Both the position numbers and the translations under genes were made by a program. From Murimonas intestini (GTDB lineage Bacteria > Bacillota > Clostridia > Lachnospirales > Lachnospiraceae), in contig NZ_JANKBI010000020.1 of assembly GCF_024622195.1 (NCBI RefSeq), positions 44,010 through 108,009 of the forward strand: a stretch of 64,000 nucleotides of DNA, read 5' to 3'. Positions within the stretch are counted from its first letter, which is position 1, and each line of letters begins with the position of its first letter. Below the pieces are notes generated by a model. The model was not told the origin of the DNA. It saw nothing but the letters and a program-made list of their open reading frames with translations, and did not search any database. Shown here one piece after another: positions 1-8,010 of this stretch.

Positions 1-793
1 CCATAACGATCACTATGGTGGCTGCCTTCAGGGAACTGATGTTGAGCGAGGTGAGGTCCACATTTGCATATGAAGCGATAGCTGTGGAATCCCCATTGAC
101 AACAAACTGTTTTAAAAATACCTGCAGCACAGTGGTGTCCCTCGTCTGAAGGAAAACGCTGCTCTTGAAATATTCATTCCAGCGGACTACAGCATAGAAC
201 ATTCCCACAGTCATAAATACAATCTTATTCAGCGGAAGGAAAACCTTAAAAAATACAGTCAGCTCTCCCGCCCCGTCTATCTTGGCTGCCTCAATCAGCG
301 CTATGGGTGTTTCTTCAAAAAACCGCATCATAAGGATCAGGTAATATACATTTACTGAATTGTAGATAACCATGACCCAGATATTGTTCAGCAGATGCAG
401 ATTCTTAACCACAAAATACTCCTGGATAATGCTCGGCTCAAAAATCATCATGACGATAAAGAATACCATCAGAGGCTTTTTGAAAGGAAGCCCCGGCCTG
501 GTCAGAGCATAAGCTGCACTCCCGGTGATCAGGAGGCTTAAGAATGTTCCTGCAAGTGTAATGAACAAGCTGTTCAAAAATGAGCGTATAACAAGCGAAT
601 TCGAAAATATCAGCTTATAATTGATCAAATCTACTCCGCTCGGCCAGAACTGCCAGCCCGTCATGTGGGGTACCTGCCTGGGATCAGAAACAGACTTTGC
701 CAGGATATTCAGTATCGGTATCAGAATAACCAGCACCATAATCAGCAGACAAACGCGGATCACCACCGGCCCTGCCTTTAATCTTCTTTTCAT
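1..793 (-). CDS. Carbohydrate ABC transporter permease, LplC/YtcP type (partial)
   Basis: Inner-membrane permease of a binding-protein-dependent carbohydrate importer. The reading frame begins at ATG 793 (MKRRLKAGPVV...) and runs off the left edge, so about 264 residues are visible and the C-terminus is missing. Hydrophobic segments are visible, and the cytoplasmic EAA loop that contacts the ATPase reads EAAKIDGAGELTVFFKVFLP near residue 175. It lies 13 bp downstream of an LplB-type permease, the usual order for this pair. The substrate is unknown. The binding protein expected for the pair is not upstream in this operon and may lie beyond the edge. Confidence 0.9.
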   Translation of the reverse strand, partial: MKRRLKAGPVVIRVCLLIMVLVILIPILNILAKSVSDPRQVPHMTGWQFWPSGVDLINYKLIFSNSLVIRSFLNSLFITLAGTFLSLLITGSAAYALTRPGLPFKKPLMVFFIVMMIFEPSIIQEYFVVKNLHLLNNIWVMVIYNSVNVYYLILMMRFFEETPIALIEAAKIDGAGELTVFFKVFLPLNKIVFMTVGMFYAVVRWNEYFKSSVFLQTRDTTVLQVFLKQFVVNGDSTAIASYANVDLTSLNISSLKAATIVIVM

Positions 794-806
794 GCCTTTT
801 GCCTCC

Positions 807-1733
807 TTACCATGCTCCTTTGCCAGTCAGTCTCTTAGAGATAAAGTCAGTTGCCAGTATCAGTACAGTTCCAATAATTCCCTTAAAAAGACTGGCAGCC
901 GTTGCGAAGGAATACTGTGTATTTACAAGCCCTATCCGGTACACGTATGTATCAATAATGTCAATGCGGCTGAGCACTGCGTCATTTGAAAAGTTCAGGA
1001 TCTGGTCCAGGCCCGCGCTCATGATAAAGCCTACATTCAGTATCAGTACTGTTACCATCGGTATCGCCAGAGCCGGCAGTATTATATGCTTTACCATCTT
1101 CCATCTCCCTGCCCCGTCAATAGCTGCCGCATCGTAAAGTTCCTTGCTGATGCCCAGGATTGCGGATAAATAAATGATTGAATCCCAGCCGACGCTCCTC
1201 CACATTTCCGAGCCTGTCAGAATGGGGATGATAGCATTTTTATTTACCATGAGATTTTTATACTCGATCCCGAACATTCCCATGAGGCTGGATACCACAC
1301 CTCCCTGGGAAAAAGCATCGATCCAGATACCAGCTATGATGACCCATGATAAAAAATGGGGCATGTACGATATTACCTGGACAAACTTTCCAAATCTGGA
1401 TCTCCCCACTTCATTTAAAAGAAGTGCAAAGATCACAGGAAATGGAAACAGCAGAAAAATCTTGATACTGCTGATCAGCAGTGTATTTTTCAAAATATTC
1501 AAAAATGAAGGCGTCTCAAACAGCATCTTAAAATACTTCATTCCCACAAAGGTATTCTCACCAACAATCTTATAATCGTAAAAGGCAAGCTTCATACCCA
1601 CGATTGCGGTCACCCGGAAGAAGATAAAGTATAAGAGTGCCGGCAGAAGCATCAGATATATCCACTTATATTTCTTTACCCTCTGCCACGTGGAAACCTC
1701 ACTTTTTTTCCTGATCTGTAATTCCTTTGCCAC
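807..1733 (-). CDS. Carbohydrate ABC transporter permease, LplB type
   Basis: First of two inner-membrane permeases of an LplB/LplC-like importer (308 aa, usual length). A basic N-terminus is followed by a first membrane segment (YKWIYLMLLPALLYFIFF), further hydrophobic segments, and an EAA loop (YDAAAIDGAGRWKMVKHIILP region) that docks to the ATPase. The start is GTG at 1733 with a G-rich ribosome site (GGGGGA) just upstream. It is in one transcription unit with the DUF4387 and AtuA-like genes upstream. LplB/C relatives often import oligosaccharides such as uronate-containing glycans, but that is a family tendency and the substrate is not shown here. Confidence 0.9.
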   Translation of the reverse strand: MAKELQIRKKSEVSTWQRVKKYKWIYLMLLPALLYFIFFRVTAIVGMKLAFYDYKIVGENTFVGMKYFKMLFETPSFLNILKNTLLISSIKIFLLFPFPVIFALLLNEVGRSRFGKFVQVISYMPHFLSWVIIAGIWIDAFSQGGVVSSLMGMFGIEYKNLMVNKNAIIPILTGSEMWRSVGWDSIIYLSAILGISKELYDAAAIDGAGRWKMVKHIILPALAIPMVTVLILNVGFIMSAGLDQILNFSNDAVLSRIDIIDTYVYRIGLVNTQYSFATAASLFKGIIGTVLILATDFISKRLTGKGAW

Positions 1734-1751
1734 AATATCCCCCCGTTCCCT

Positions 1752-2072
1752 CTACAGTTCTACCTTCATCTGTGCCAGCGGCGCATGCTGCTGTGCCCCA
1801 TACACATCCCTGTCCCCACAGGTCCCGGAAGAAATGCTTCTGTCATAAGTGATCTTGAAACCCAGGGCCGTATCAAAAAATACGATTTCCTGGATCCTGG
1901 ACTCTTCCATTTTATAAAGCATAGCTATGTGCTTTCTGGTAATCAGACCGCTCTCTTTTATTTTCTTATATATCTTTTCATCATCAAACAGAACGTCCAG
2001 GGTAGTCTGGAACGGACCGCTGTTTTTGGAACGGATGACCTTTGCCAGGTCATATAATCTGTATTCTGCCAT
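1752..2072 (-). CDS. DUF4387 family protein
   Basis: Small soluble protein (106 aa) matching the DUF4387 family in length and in its opening pattern (LYDLAKVIRSKNSGPFQTTL). No signal peptide or membrane segment is visible. DUF4387 genes are commonly found beside AtuA/DUF1446 genes, as here, and the pair is thought to act together, perhaps as subunits of one acyl-CoA or hydroxy-acid enzyme; the reaction is not established. It lies 21 bp after the AtuA-like gene and 18 bp before the LplB permease, so it is probably co-transcribed with both. The function in this sugar-transport context is unknown. Confidence 0.8.
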   Translation of the reverse strand: MAEYRLYDLAKVIRSKNSGPFQTTLDVLFDDEKIYKKIKESGLITRKHIAMLYKMEESRIQEIVFFDTALGFKITYDRSISSGTCGDRDVYGAQQHAPLAQMKVEL

Positions 2073-2093
2073 ATCTTCTCCTATCTGCGTACC

Positions 2094-3479
2094 TTAATAT
2101 GGAACGCTGCTCCATTCAGGATATTCTATCGGGAATAGCTGCTCTATCTCCTCACCAGCGATTTCCATCAGATGATATACAGAAAATTCATATACCGGAC
2201 CAAAGGGGATATCACTGGGTGCAAATGGAAATGCCAGATTCCCTGCCGTGGATTTTCTGCCCGGATAACCGTAGTGGAGGAAGGTCGAACGCAATGTGCT
2301 GCATATCATATTTGCCAACTCCTGAGTATCAGCTATGACTTCAAAGACAACGCCTGCCTCATGCCCTTTTTCTTCGGAGAGTGGCTCTGCATCTCCCATG
2401 ACACCGTTTATTCCATAATTCAGGAAATGGATCTCATAGCGTCCCTGATCTATATCCTCATAATATTCTTTTGTCTGCTGCTCCACCTGCTGCTCCACTT
2501 CCTCCAGCATGGAGAGCATGATGGGGTCCCGCACTCCTGCTATGACAAATGTCCTGTAAGCCACCTGGACCGCTCCTTCCAGCTTGACCTGGTATTTAGG
2601 GGCCTTCTCGATGCGGCTCCCTGTCACCATAACACTCCTGTCATCATACTGTTCAAACCTGCATTCCTTCAGATTCATGACCACTCCGGGCCCATGGAGC
2701 AGATAAGGATGCTCTTTCTCATAAAATGTATGTGCGGCTACAGACAGGGAAGTACATTTTCTGTCATCCGACAGTGGTTTAATGATAAAGCCGTCTTCCC
2801 TGATGGTACCCATCATACAATCCTTTGTCGTCCCCGGCACTGCACACAGGGCTGCACACTCCAGGATCTTCCCCGCATGATAACCGTATTCCAGGGGAAG
2901 CCCATAGTATTCTGCTACTGCCGCAAAGGGGCTGGGATCATAGGCCCGTCCGCAGATGATCAGCTTTGCGCCTTCCCTCAGGGCCTTCACTACAGGCTCA
3001 TGGCCCATCTGGGCGACAACACCGCTTGAATTCTCCAGTCTCTCTTTTGTGAGCTCCTTTACAAGATTTCCCAGCTGTTCCACCTTTCCTGCTTTCATTT
3101 TCTGCCAGATAAACTCTTTCGGGATATCTGCCCAGATAACTGCTGTCTTAAGGTTCTCCAGGTGGTGTTCCTTTATAATAGAAGAAATAATGTGAAGTGT
3201 CCTCTCTACATGCACCCGTCCCCCGGCTCCGCCCGCGGAACCCACAATTGCCGGAATTCCTGCTTTTGCCGCCTCAGTTATGATCAATTCCAGATCCCTC
3301 CTGCTTGCTTCATCGCTGACAATGGCCACTCCCTTGCCCAGCTTGTGCGGACCGGCATCCGTACTTCCGGCATCTACTACAATTGCGTCCGGCTTTTCTG
3401 CAATTCCATTCATAAATGACTGCTTTGGAAATCCATATCCCAGTATTCCACAGGGTGCTAATATTTTAATCTCCCTCAT
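2094..3479 (-). CDS. AtuA-like (DUF1446) acyclic terpene utilisation family protein
   Basis: Cytoplasmic protein of 461 aa in the AtuA/DUF1446 family. The N-terminus has the glycine-rich opening (ILAPCGILGYGFP) and a DAGSTDAGP motif followed by GSAGGAGG near residue 80, typical of the family. AtuA was named from acyclic terpene catabolism in Pseudomonas, but most homologues sit in other catabolic operons and no reaction is proven for them. The start is chosen at ATG 3479, which has GGAGG six bases upstream; an in-frame ATG at 3485 lies too close to that site. It is the first gene of an operon with DUF4387 and two LplB/C permeases, read from the promoter at 3551-3580. Confidence 0.8.
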   Translation of the reverse strand: MREIKILAPCGILGYGFPKQSFMNGIAEKPDAIVVDAGSTDAGPHKLGKGVAIVSDEASRRDLELIITEAAKAGIPAIVGSAGGAGGRVHVERTLHIISSIIKEHHLENLKTAVIWADIPKEFIWQKMKAGKVEQLGNLVKELTKERLENSSGVVAQMGHEPVVKALREGAKLIICGRAYDPSPFAAVAEYYGLPLEYGYHAGKILECAALCAVPGTTKDCMMGTIREDGFIIKPLSDDRKCTSLSVAAHTFYEKEHPYLLHGPGVVMNLKECRFEQYDDRSVMVTGSRIEKAPKYQVKLEGAVQVAYRTFVIAGVRDPIMLSMLEEVEQQVEQQTKEYYEDIDQGRYEIHFLNYGINGVMGDAEPLSEEKGHEAGVVFEVIADTQELANMICSTLRSTFLHYGYPGRKSTAGNLAFPFAPSDIPFGPVYEFSVYHLMEIAGEEIEQLFPIEYPEWSSVPY

Positions 3480-3550
3480 GCTCATCCTCCGGATGCCGAA
3501 ACTGACGCCCCGGCATTTCTACCGTTCTTGTTTATTTGTTTAACAATTAT

Positions 3551-3580
3551 ATTATAGAGCTTTTAGTAGATATTTGTCAA
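3551..3580 (-). promoter_or_regulatory. Sigma-A-type promoter of the AtuA-DUF4387-permease operon
   Basis: On the minus strand TTGACA (3575-3580) and TATAAT (3551-3556) are both perfect consensus hexamers with an 18-bp spacer, about 72 bp upstream of the AtuA-like start. The flanking 3480-3685 region is AT-rich and holds no other gene. Confidence 0.75.
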
Positions 3581-3685
3581 TAATAATGGATTTAATTAAT
3601 ATTTTTTGTCACTTTTCACATATATTTATATATAATATTAGCTTTTCAGGATTTTCTTTATGTAATCTGACCAGAACTCCTCATG

Positions 3686-4237
3686 TCAGTTTCCCTGCTG
3701 TTCAGGACAATTTGTAATTTTAAATAAACTGACTATTTCCTCAGCCGAATCTTGCATTCCTCTTTGGAACCATACCTCTATCCAGCCATATAAACTATAA
3801 GCAACAAATGCTGTTGTGTATGCCTCTATTTGGGAATGGTCTGCTTTAGGGCCGCATATATCCAATATGACATCCTTAATCAAATATATTAAATGCCTCT
3901 TGCTTAGTAAACTATAAAAATCTTTATGTTTCTCTAAATGCATAAAGATGAGACCGACCAGCTTACTTAATGATTTATCACTGCCCTTCTCATATTCATC
4001 TTTCCATTCCGAAAACAATTCTTTTATATGCATTGTTAAAATATCTTCTTTACTTTCAAAATTACGATAGAAAGATACTCTTCCAACTCCTGCATATTCG
4101 CATAATCCACTGACAGAAATATCATTAATTGAGTTATCTTCCAATAATGACAAAAGTGCATCTGTTATGTGTGTGATAACATAAGTATTTCGTCCTTCAT
4201 TGCTACACGGTGATACAGTCTTTGCAGTCTGTTTCAT
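3686..4237 (-). CDS. TetR/AcrR family transcriptional regulator
   Basis: DNA-binding repressor of 183 aa. The N-terminal helix-turn-helix (residues about 20-65) reads NDISVSGLCEYAGVGRVSFY, followed by the family pattern RNFESKEDIL. The C-terminal part is helical and probably forms the ligand/dimer domain; the ligand is unknown. The start is ATG 4237, with AGGAGG seven bases upstream; the frame can extend to ATG 4258, but that would place the start at or before the likely transcription start. It is divergent from the small membrane peptide and esterase at 4344-5452 and probably represses them and itself through the palindrome at 4286-4307. Base composition is more AT-rich than the sugar operons. 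Confidence 0.88.
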   Translation of the reverse strand: MKQTAKTVSPCSNEGRNTYVITHITDALLSLLEDNSINDISVSGLCEYAGVGRVSFYRNFESKEDILTMHIKELFSEWKDEYEKGSDKSLSKLVGLIFMHLEKHKDFYSLLSKRHLIYLIKDVILDICGPKADHSQIEAYTTAFVAYSLYGWIEVWFQRGMQDSAEEIVSLFKITNCPEQQGN

Positions 4238-4285
4238 TTTCTGCCCTCCTATTGACATTAAGTATAATCGTAGATAGAATCAAAT

Positions 4286-4307
4286 TGATGATACATTTGT
4301 TTCATCA
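4286..4307. promoter_or_regulatory. Probable TetR operator palindrome
   Basis: A 22-bp imperfect palindrome (left half TGATGATACAT) lies between the divergent TetR and esterase genes. Nine of eleven half-site positions pair as TGATGA/TCATCA and ACA/TGT around a TT centre, with one mismatched pair and no pairing at the centre. TATACT-like -10 hexamers lie on both sides (4261-4266 minus strand; near 4316 plus strand). Size and position fit a TetR operator; binding is inferred. Confidence 0.55.
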
Positions 4308-4343
4308 CAGTAACATTATACTACATTTAAAAAGAAAGAGGTT

Positions 4344-4484
4344 ATGATTATGACGCTTATGCAAAAACGAATATTAATATTATTAGTGATTATTATCATT
4401 GCGGCAATATTAGGGAGGCTGACTGTCAGAATATTTATGAATCTCCTGCTGGGAGGTTCATTGTTTGGAGGTAACTTTCTGTGA
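4344..4484 (+). CDS. Small single-span membrane peptide
   Basis: A 46-aa ORF beginning MIMTLMQKRI, followed by a strongly hydrophobic stretch of about 15 residues (ILILLVIIIIAAILG) and a short basic/hydrophobic tail. A GA-rich ribosome site (AAAGAAAGAGG) precedes the ATG. Its stop codon TGA (4482-4484) overlaps the GTG start of the esterase at 4481, a sign of translational coupling. No family was recognised. It could be a leader peptide that sets translation of the esterase or a partner of that membrane-anchored protein. The ORF is too short for coding statistics to be decisive. Confidence 0.45.
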   Translation: MIMTLMQKRILILLVIIIIAAILGRLTVRIFMNLLLGGSLFGGNFL

Positions 4485-5452
4485 AAAGTAAAAATAAAAA
4501 AAAGAGGGGTTGCATTATGTGGGGATTTATTTATGTATCAGTATTTTTGATCGTTTTTGTTATCTCAATAATTGTTAAGATATCATATCACCCTGGATTA
4601 AAAGATTACTCTGTTAAGTGGGACAGCTCAATGGGAACTATTTATACTGATATTCCTTATGGGGAGAACAATGCGAATAGATTTGATATTTATGTTCCGG
4701 CAGATAACACTAAGAAAACATATGGATTAGTTGTTTATTTACATGCAGGAGGTTTTACCACAGGGGATAAAAGCGATGATGCAGAAATGCTGAAATGGTT
4801 ATGTTCTAAAGGGTATGTGGCAGCTGGGATAAATTATACTCTGCGCGATGAAAAGCATCCCCAGGCAAGCGTTTATTCTCAGTCAATGGAGATTAAACAG
4901 AGTATGCCCTATATAGCAGAAAAATCAAAGGAACTCGGCTATCCAGTTGACAAAATGGCAATATCCGGCGGCTCTGCAGGAGGTACGCTTGCACTTTTAT
5001 ATGCATATCGTGATGCAGATACATCTCCCATCCCTGTCAAAATGGTCTTTGAGCTGGCAGGGCCTGCCAGCTTTCATCATGAGGATTGGAAAAATTATGG
5101 ACTGGACCAGAATGAGGAAGCTGCAGCAAACTTATTCAGTATCATGTCTGGAAATAATATTACTGTTGATATGATAGAATCTGATGACTATGATAATGAG
5201 ATCAGGGACATCTCAGCCTGCATGTGGATAAATAATAATTCTGTGCCTTCAGTAATTGCATACGGCGTTTATGATAAAATATGTCCGTTTGATTCCTCAA
5301 GACACCTTATAAATGCTTTAAAAGAAAATAATGTTCCCTATGATTATTTTGAATTTCCTCATTCAGGTCATGGATTACAAAACGATGATAAGATATATAT
5401 TCAATACATGGAAAAAGTTTGTGAGTATTTGGATCGGTATCTGGGGAGATGA
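4481..5452 (+). CDS. Membrane-anchored alpha/beta hydrolase (esterase/lipase)
   Basis: Serine hydrolase of 323 aa. A basic N-terminus and one hydrophobic segment (residues about 14-33) anchor it in the membrane with the catalytic domain outside. The oxyanion-hole motif is HAGG (residues 88-91), the nucleophile elbow is GGSAGG with Ser165, and the probable acid and base are Asp in YGVYDKICPF (about residue 270) and His in HSGHGLQ (about residue 300), as in the hormone-sensitive-lipase/BD-FAE-like group. The GTG start at 4481 has GGAGGT nine bases upstream; ATG 4517 is a weaker alternative. The gene is coupled to the small peptide and opposed by the TetR gene, so it is probably an inducible detoxifying or deacylating enzyme. 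The substrate is unknown. Confidence 0.85.
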   Translation: MKSKNKKKRGCIMWGFIYVSVFLIVFVISIIVKISYHPGLKDYSVKWDSSMGTIYTDIPYGENNANRFDIYVPADNTKKTYGLVVYLHAGGFTTGDKSDDAEMLKWLCSKGYVAAGINYTLRDEKHPQASVYSQSMEIKQSMPYIAEKSKELGYPVDKMAISGGSAGGTLALLYAYRDADTSPIPVKMVFELAGPASFHHEDWKNYGLDQNEEAAANLFSIMSGNNITVDMIESDDYDNEIRDISACMWINNNSVPSVIAYGVYDKICPFDSSRHLINALKENNVPYDYFEFPHSGHGLQNDDKIYIQYMEKVCEYLDRYLGR

Positions 5453-5467
5453 GGAATGCCTTCACAG

Positions 5468-7750
5468 TTACATTTTTTCAATAAATTCCTCAAACTCAGG
5501 AATCGGAAGAGGCCGGGAATATATATATCCCTGCACCATATCACAGCCCACGGCGCGCAGGTAGTCAAGCTGCTCCGGTTTTTCTATTCCCTCTGCAACA
5601 GTCTGGACATCCAGGCTTTGGGCCAGTTCTATCAGGCATCTTATTACTTCCTTCGCCTTTGTGCCGGAGGTATTGATAAAGAACGATCTGTCCAGTTTTA
5701 TAGTGTCCACATCAAATTCCTTCAGCAGGCCAAGTGATGAGAAACCTGAACCGAAATCATCCAGTGAACATAAAAATCCATACTGGTGCATCTTCCGGAT
5801 GCTCTCCTGCACTATTTTAATCTGTTTATTGTCAAAGAAGATGGACTCAGTCAGTTCAAATTCAATGATCCCCTGAGGTATCCCATATTCTTTCGCTATA
5901 TCATAAAAACGCTTTAGTGTTTCCGCAGTCCTGAAATGCTGTCTGGAAAGGTTAACCGATACAGGAAGCAGTTTTCTGCCCTCATGGATCCACCTTTTCA
6001 GCAGTTTGCAGACCTCCTTAAATACATAGAGATCCAGCTCGCATATTTTCCCGTTTTTCTCAAACAGAGGGATAAAATCACCCGGCAATATCATTCCCCT
6101 CTCCGGGTGCAGCCATCTGACAAGGGCTTCAGCGCCCGCTGCCTTTCCGCTTTTCAGTTCTGTCTTGGGCTGCAGGTATACCTGAAAATCATGGTTTTTC
6201 AGAGAACTTTCAAACAGTTCACTCAGTTCCAGCTCTTTCTTCAGTTTTTCAGTAAGCCCGTTGTCATAGAATCCGCATTTCTGCTGTACGTCAGGATCCT
6301 GGCTCTGATAAGCCAGCCTGGCCCTGTCCTGAAGGAGGGTGATCTCCATCTCAGGCTCCTCCACGATGCAGGCCCCCTGCCTGAAGGAAAGCTGGCAGCA
6401 GGGCAGCTGCGTATCCCTGAAGGAATTAATGTCCCGGATCAGACTGTCCAGCCTGCTCTGGATCAGCTCCGGCTCATGCTCATTTATACACAGGAAAAAC
6501 TGGTCAGATTCCACCCGGGCCGCAAATTCCCCTCTCCCGGTATCCATATGGCGCTCTGCATTTTGATAAATATAACTGAGAAAGCCGTTTCCCGCTTCAA
6601 TACCGAATCTCTCATTGATCAGCTTGAAACCTTTCACATTCAGCAGGACTACAGCATATGTAAATGGTTCCATCGATTTAGACAGTTCCCGGTACTGCAT
6701 CTGAAATGCCGCATTATTTGCTCCTCCTGTGACAGGGTCCGTGAATGCTATTTTTTCCAGCTGCCGCCTGTGTTCATTATAAAAGCGGTATACGGCAAAC
6801 AGGAAGAGCGAGAAAACAAGTATCGTTATTCCCACGATAATAAAAGACTGTAAAATATACTGGTCAGCGCGGCCTGATATGATATCAGCAGGAATGATGG
6901 TGAGCAGGACCCAGTCATTTACGCCCAGTGAGTTATATGCCAGATAAAGCTCTTCCTGTGTCCCTGCTGTGAATCTGAGTGTCCCGTCCCTGCCTTCAGT
7001 CATATCCTCCTGTATTTTATGGATTCCTGATGATGTGTCCGTTCCGGTTTCATTTCTGAATATATTATCCAGTTCCATAAAAGAATCCAGCTCTGTAGGA
7101 GCTATCACTACCTGGCCGCTGCTGTCCGTTATGCAGCCAAGAGCATTGCCGCAAAAGCTTTTGGAGGCAATCATCTTCTGCATATTCTCTTTGCTCCTGC
7201 CTCCTGCCAGCACTCCAATGACTTCTCCCCGGACCCGGACGGGTGCCGTATAAATGATATTGCTCCCTCCCATATAGCTGGCGCTGACCTTTCCTTTAAA
7301 TGAAGCCTGTACAGCTTCCGTATCTGCCAGGCCTTCAAGTTCTTCCATCGCTGGCTTTCCCATCCCAGCCTCTCCAACTTCAAATACAGATCTGCCACGG
7401 CTGTCGATCATCATCAGGAAAGAGAACTCCAGTATCCCAGCCTTCCGTTTAAGGAATTCCCCAATCCCTGATTCTTCCCCTGCATCTATGATCTCACTGA
7501 CTGAATCGGATATAATCTCCAGATCCTCCATCTTATGTTCCATTGTGTATCTGATATCTGAAGTCATCTGGGCAGTCACGTCATGCAAATATTCTTTTGT
7601 TGTGTCGTTTAAGACCGTCCTCAGCTGTGCAGCGCTCCATATGGAGGCTGTAAATATAACTGCCAGGATTACTGTCAATAATGATATCTGCACTCTGCGG
7701 CTGACAAAATGCCTTCCCTGTCCATAAACTTCCTTTGCTGCCTTATCCAT
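5468..7750 (-). CDS. Membrane cyclic-di-GMP phosphodiesterase: sensor, degenerate GGDEF, EAL
   Basis: Membrane signalling protein (760 aa from ATG 7750; the frame can extend to TTG 7798). A first membrane span (about residues 18-40) is followed by an extracellular Cache-like sensor of about 270 residues, a second span, a GGDEF domain and a C-terminal EAL domain. The GGDEF signature is degraded to VESDQ, so cyclase activity is unlikely. The EAL domain keeps EALVRW, VNLSRQHF, ELTES, DDFGSGFSSL, TIKLDRSF, AEGIEKPEQ and VQGY, the residues needed for metal binding and hydrolysis of c-di-GMP. It is convergent with the esterase (15 bp gap) and divergent from the GntR-type regulator. Confidence 0.9.
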   Translation of the reverse strand: MDKAAKEVYGQGRHFVSRRVQISLLTVILAVIFTASIWSAAQLRTVLNDTTKEYLHDVTAQMTSDIRYTMEHKMEDLEIISDSVSEIIDAGEESGIGEFLKRKAGILEFSFLMMIDSRGRSVFEVGEAGMGKPAMEELEGLADTEAVQASFKGKVSASYMGGSNIIYTAPVRVRGEVIGVLAGGRSKENMQKMIASKSFCGNALGCITDSSGQVVIAPTELDSFMELDNIFRNETGTDTSSGIHKIQEDMTEGRDGTLRFTAGTQEELYLAYNSLGVNDWVLLTIIPADIISGRADQYILQSFIIVGITILVFSLFLFAVYRFYNEHRRQLEKIAFTDPVTGGANNAAFQMQYRELSKSMEPFTYAVVLLNVKGFKLINERFGIEAGNGFLSYIYQNAERHMDTGRGEFAARVESDQFFLCINEHEPELIQSRLDSLIRDINSFRDTQLPCCQLSFRQGACIVEEPEMEITLLQDRARLAYQSQDPDVQQKCGFYDNGLTEKLKKELELSELFESSLKNHDFQVYLQPKTELKSGKAAGAEALVRWLHPERGMILPGDFIPLFEKNGKICELDLYVFKEVCKLLKRWIHEGRKLLPVSVNLSRQHFRTAETLKRFYDIAKEYGIPQGIIEFELTESIFFDNKQIKIVQESIRKMHQYGFLCSLDDFGSGFSSLGLLKEFDVDTIKLDRSFFINTSGTKAKEVIRCLIELAQSLDVQTVAEGIEKPEQLDYLRAVGCDMVQGYIYSRPLPIPEFEEFIEKM

Positions 7751-7812
7751 TCCTCTAATATCTCCATCTGCCTTAAAAACTTCAGTGTTTCTGTTCAAAG
7801 CTCATCAAAAAC

Positions 7813-7892
7813 GTGCAAAAATCCCTCCGGTGAAAGCTATTCTGAATTGATTTCTGCATGTAATTGTAACTATGAAGGTATTGAACAATTAC
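7813..7892 (+). repeat. Structured dispersed repeat, copy A
   Basis: An 80-nt intergenic element with two inverted repeats. Stem 1 pairs TGCAAAAATCC (7814-7824) with TGATTTCTGCA (7848-7858), with two imperfect positions. Stem 2 pairs GTAATTGT (7860-7867) with ACAATTAC (7885-7892) perfectly. Its sequence matches the element at 53274-53347 in both stems and in the GAAGGTAYTGA segment of the second loop. It ends 118 bp before the GntR-type gene and lies just upstream of the divergent phosphodiesterase gene. It encodes no recognised protein. Confidence 0.7.
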
Positions 7893-7934
7893 TAATATTT
7901 TAAGATATACAGATTTAAAAGACAATAATAAATC

Positions 7935-7982
7935 TGTGTACGTTTACATATAGTACACAAAAAATTGTATCTGTGGTACAAT
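7935..7982. promoter_or_regulatory. Tandem inverted repeats over the GntR-type gene promoter
   Basis: Two inverted repeats lie directly upstream of the GntR-type gene: TGTGTAC (7935-7941) with GTACACA (7953-7959), and ATTGTA (7964-7969) with TACAAT (7977-7982). The second arm TACAAT is also a good -10 hexamer for the plus-strand gene starting at 8011. The size and symmetry of TTGTA-N7-TACAA resemble GntR-family operators, so autoregulation is likely. Confidence 0.5.
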
Positions 7983-8010
7983 ATCACCATCACAAATCAG
8001 GAGGATTCAA

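Noticed and set aside
2172..3029. Plus-strand frame (285 aa) opposite the AtuA-like gene
   Set aside because: Antisense shadow without motifs or a ribosome site.
5936..6853. Long plus-strand frame (305 aa) opposite the phosphodiesterase gene
   Set aside because: It is antisense to a gene with complete EAL motifs; its length results from codon bias on the other strand.
7841..7870. GAATTGATT inside repeat copy A as another member of the shared promoter set
   Set aside because: No TATAAT-like hexamer lies 17 bp downstream, so it does not form the promoter core.
7813..7892. Repeat copy A as a known riboswitch
   Set aside because: Neither stem arrangement nor conserved loop matched a riboswitch class I know, and a related copy lies before an unrelated regulator.
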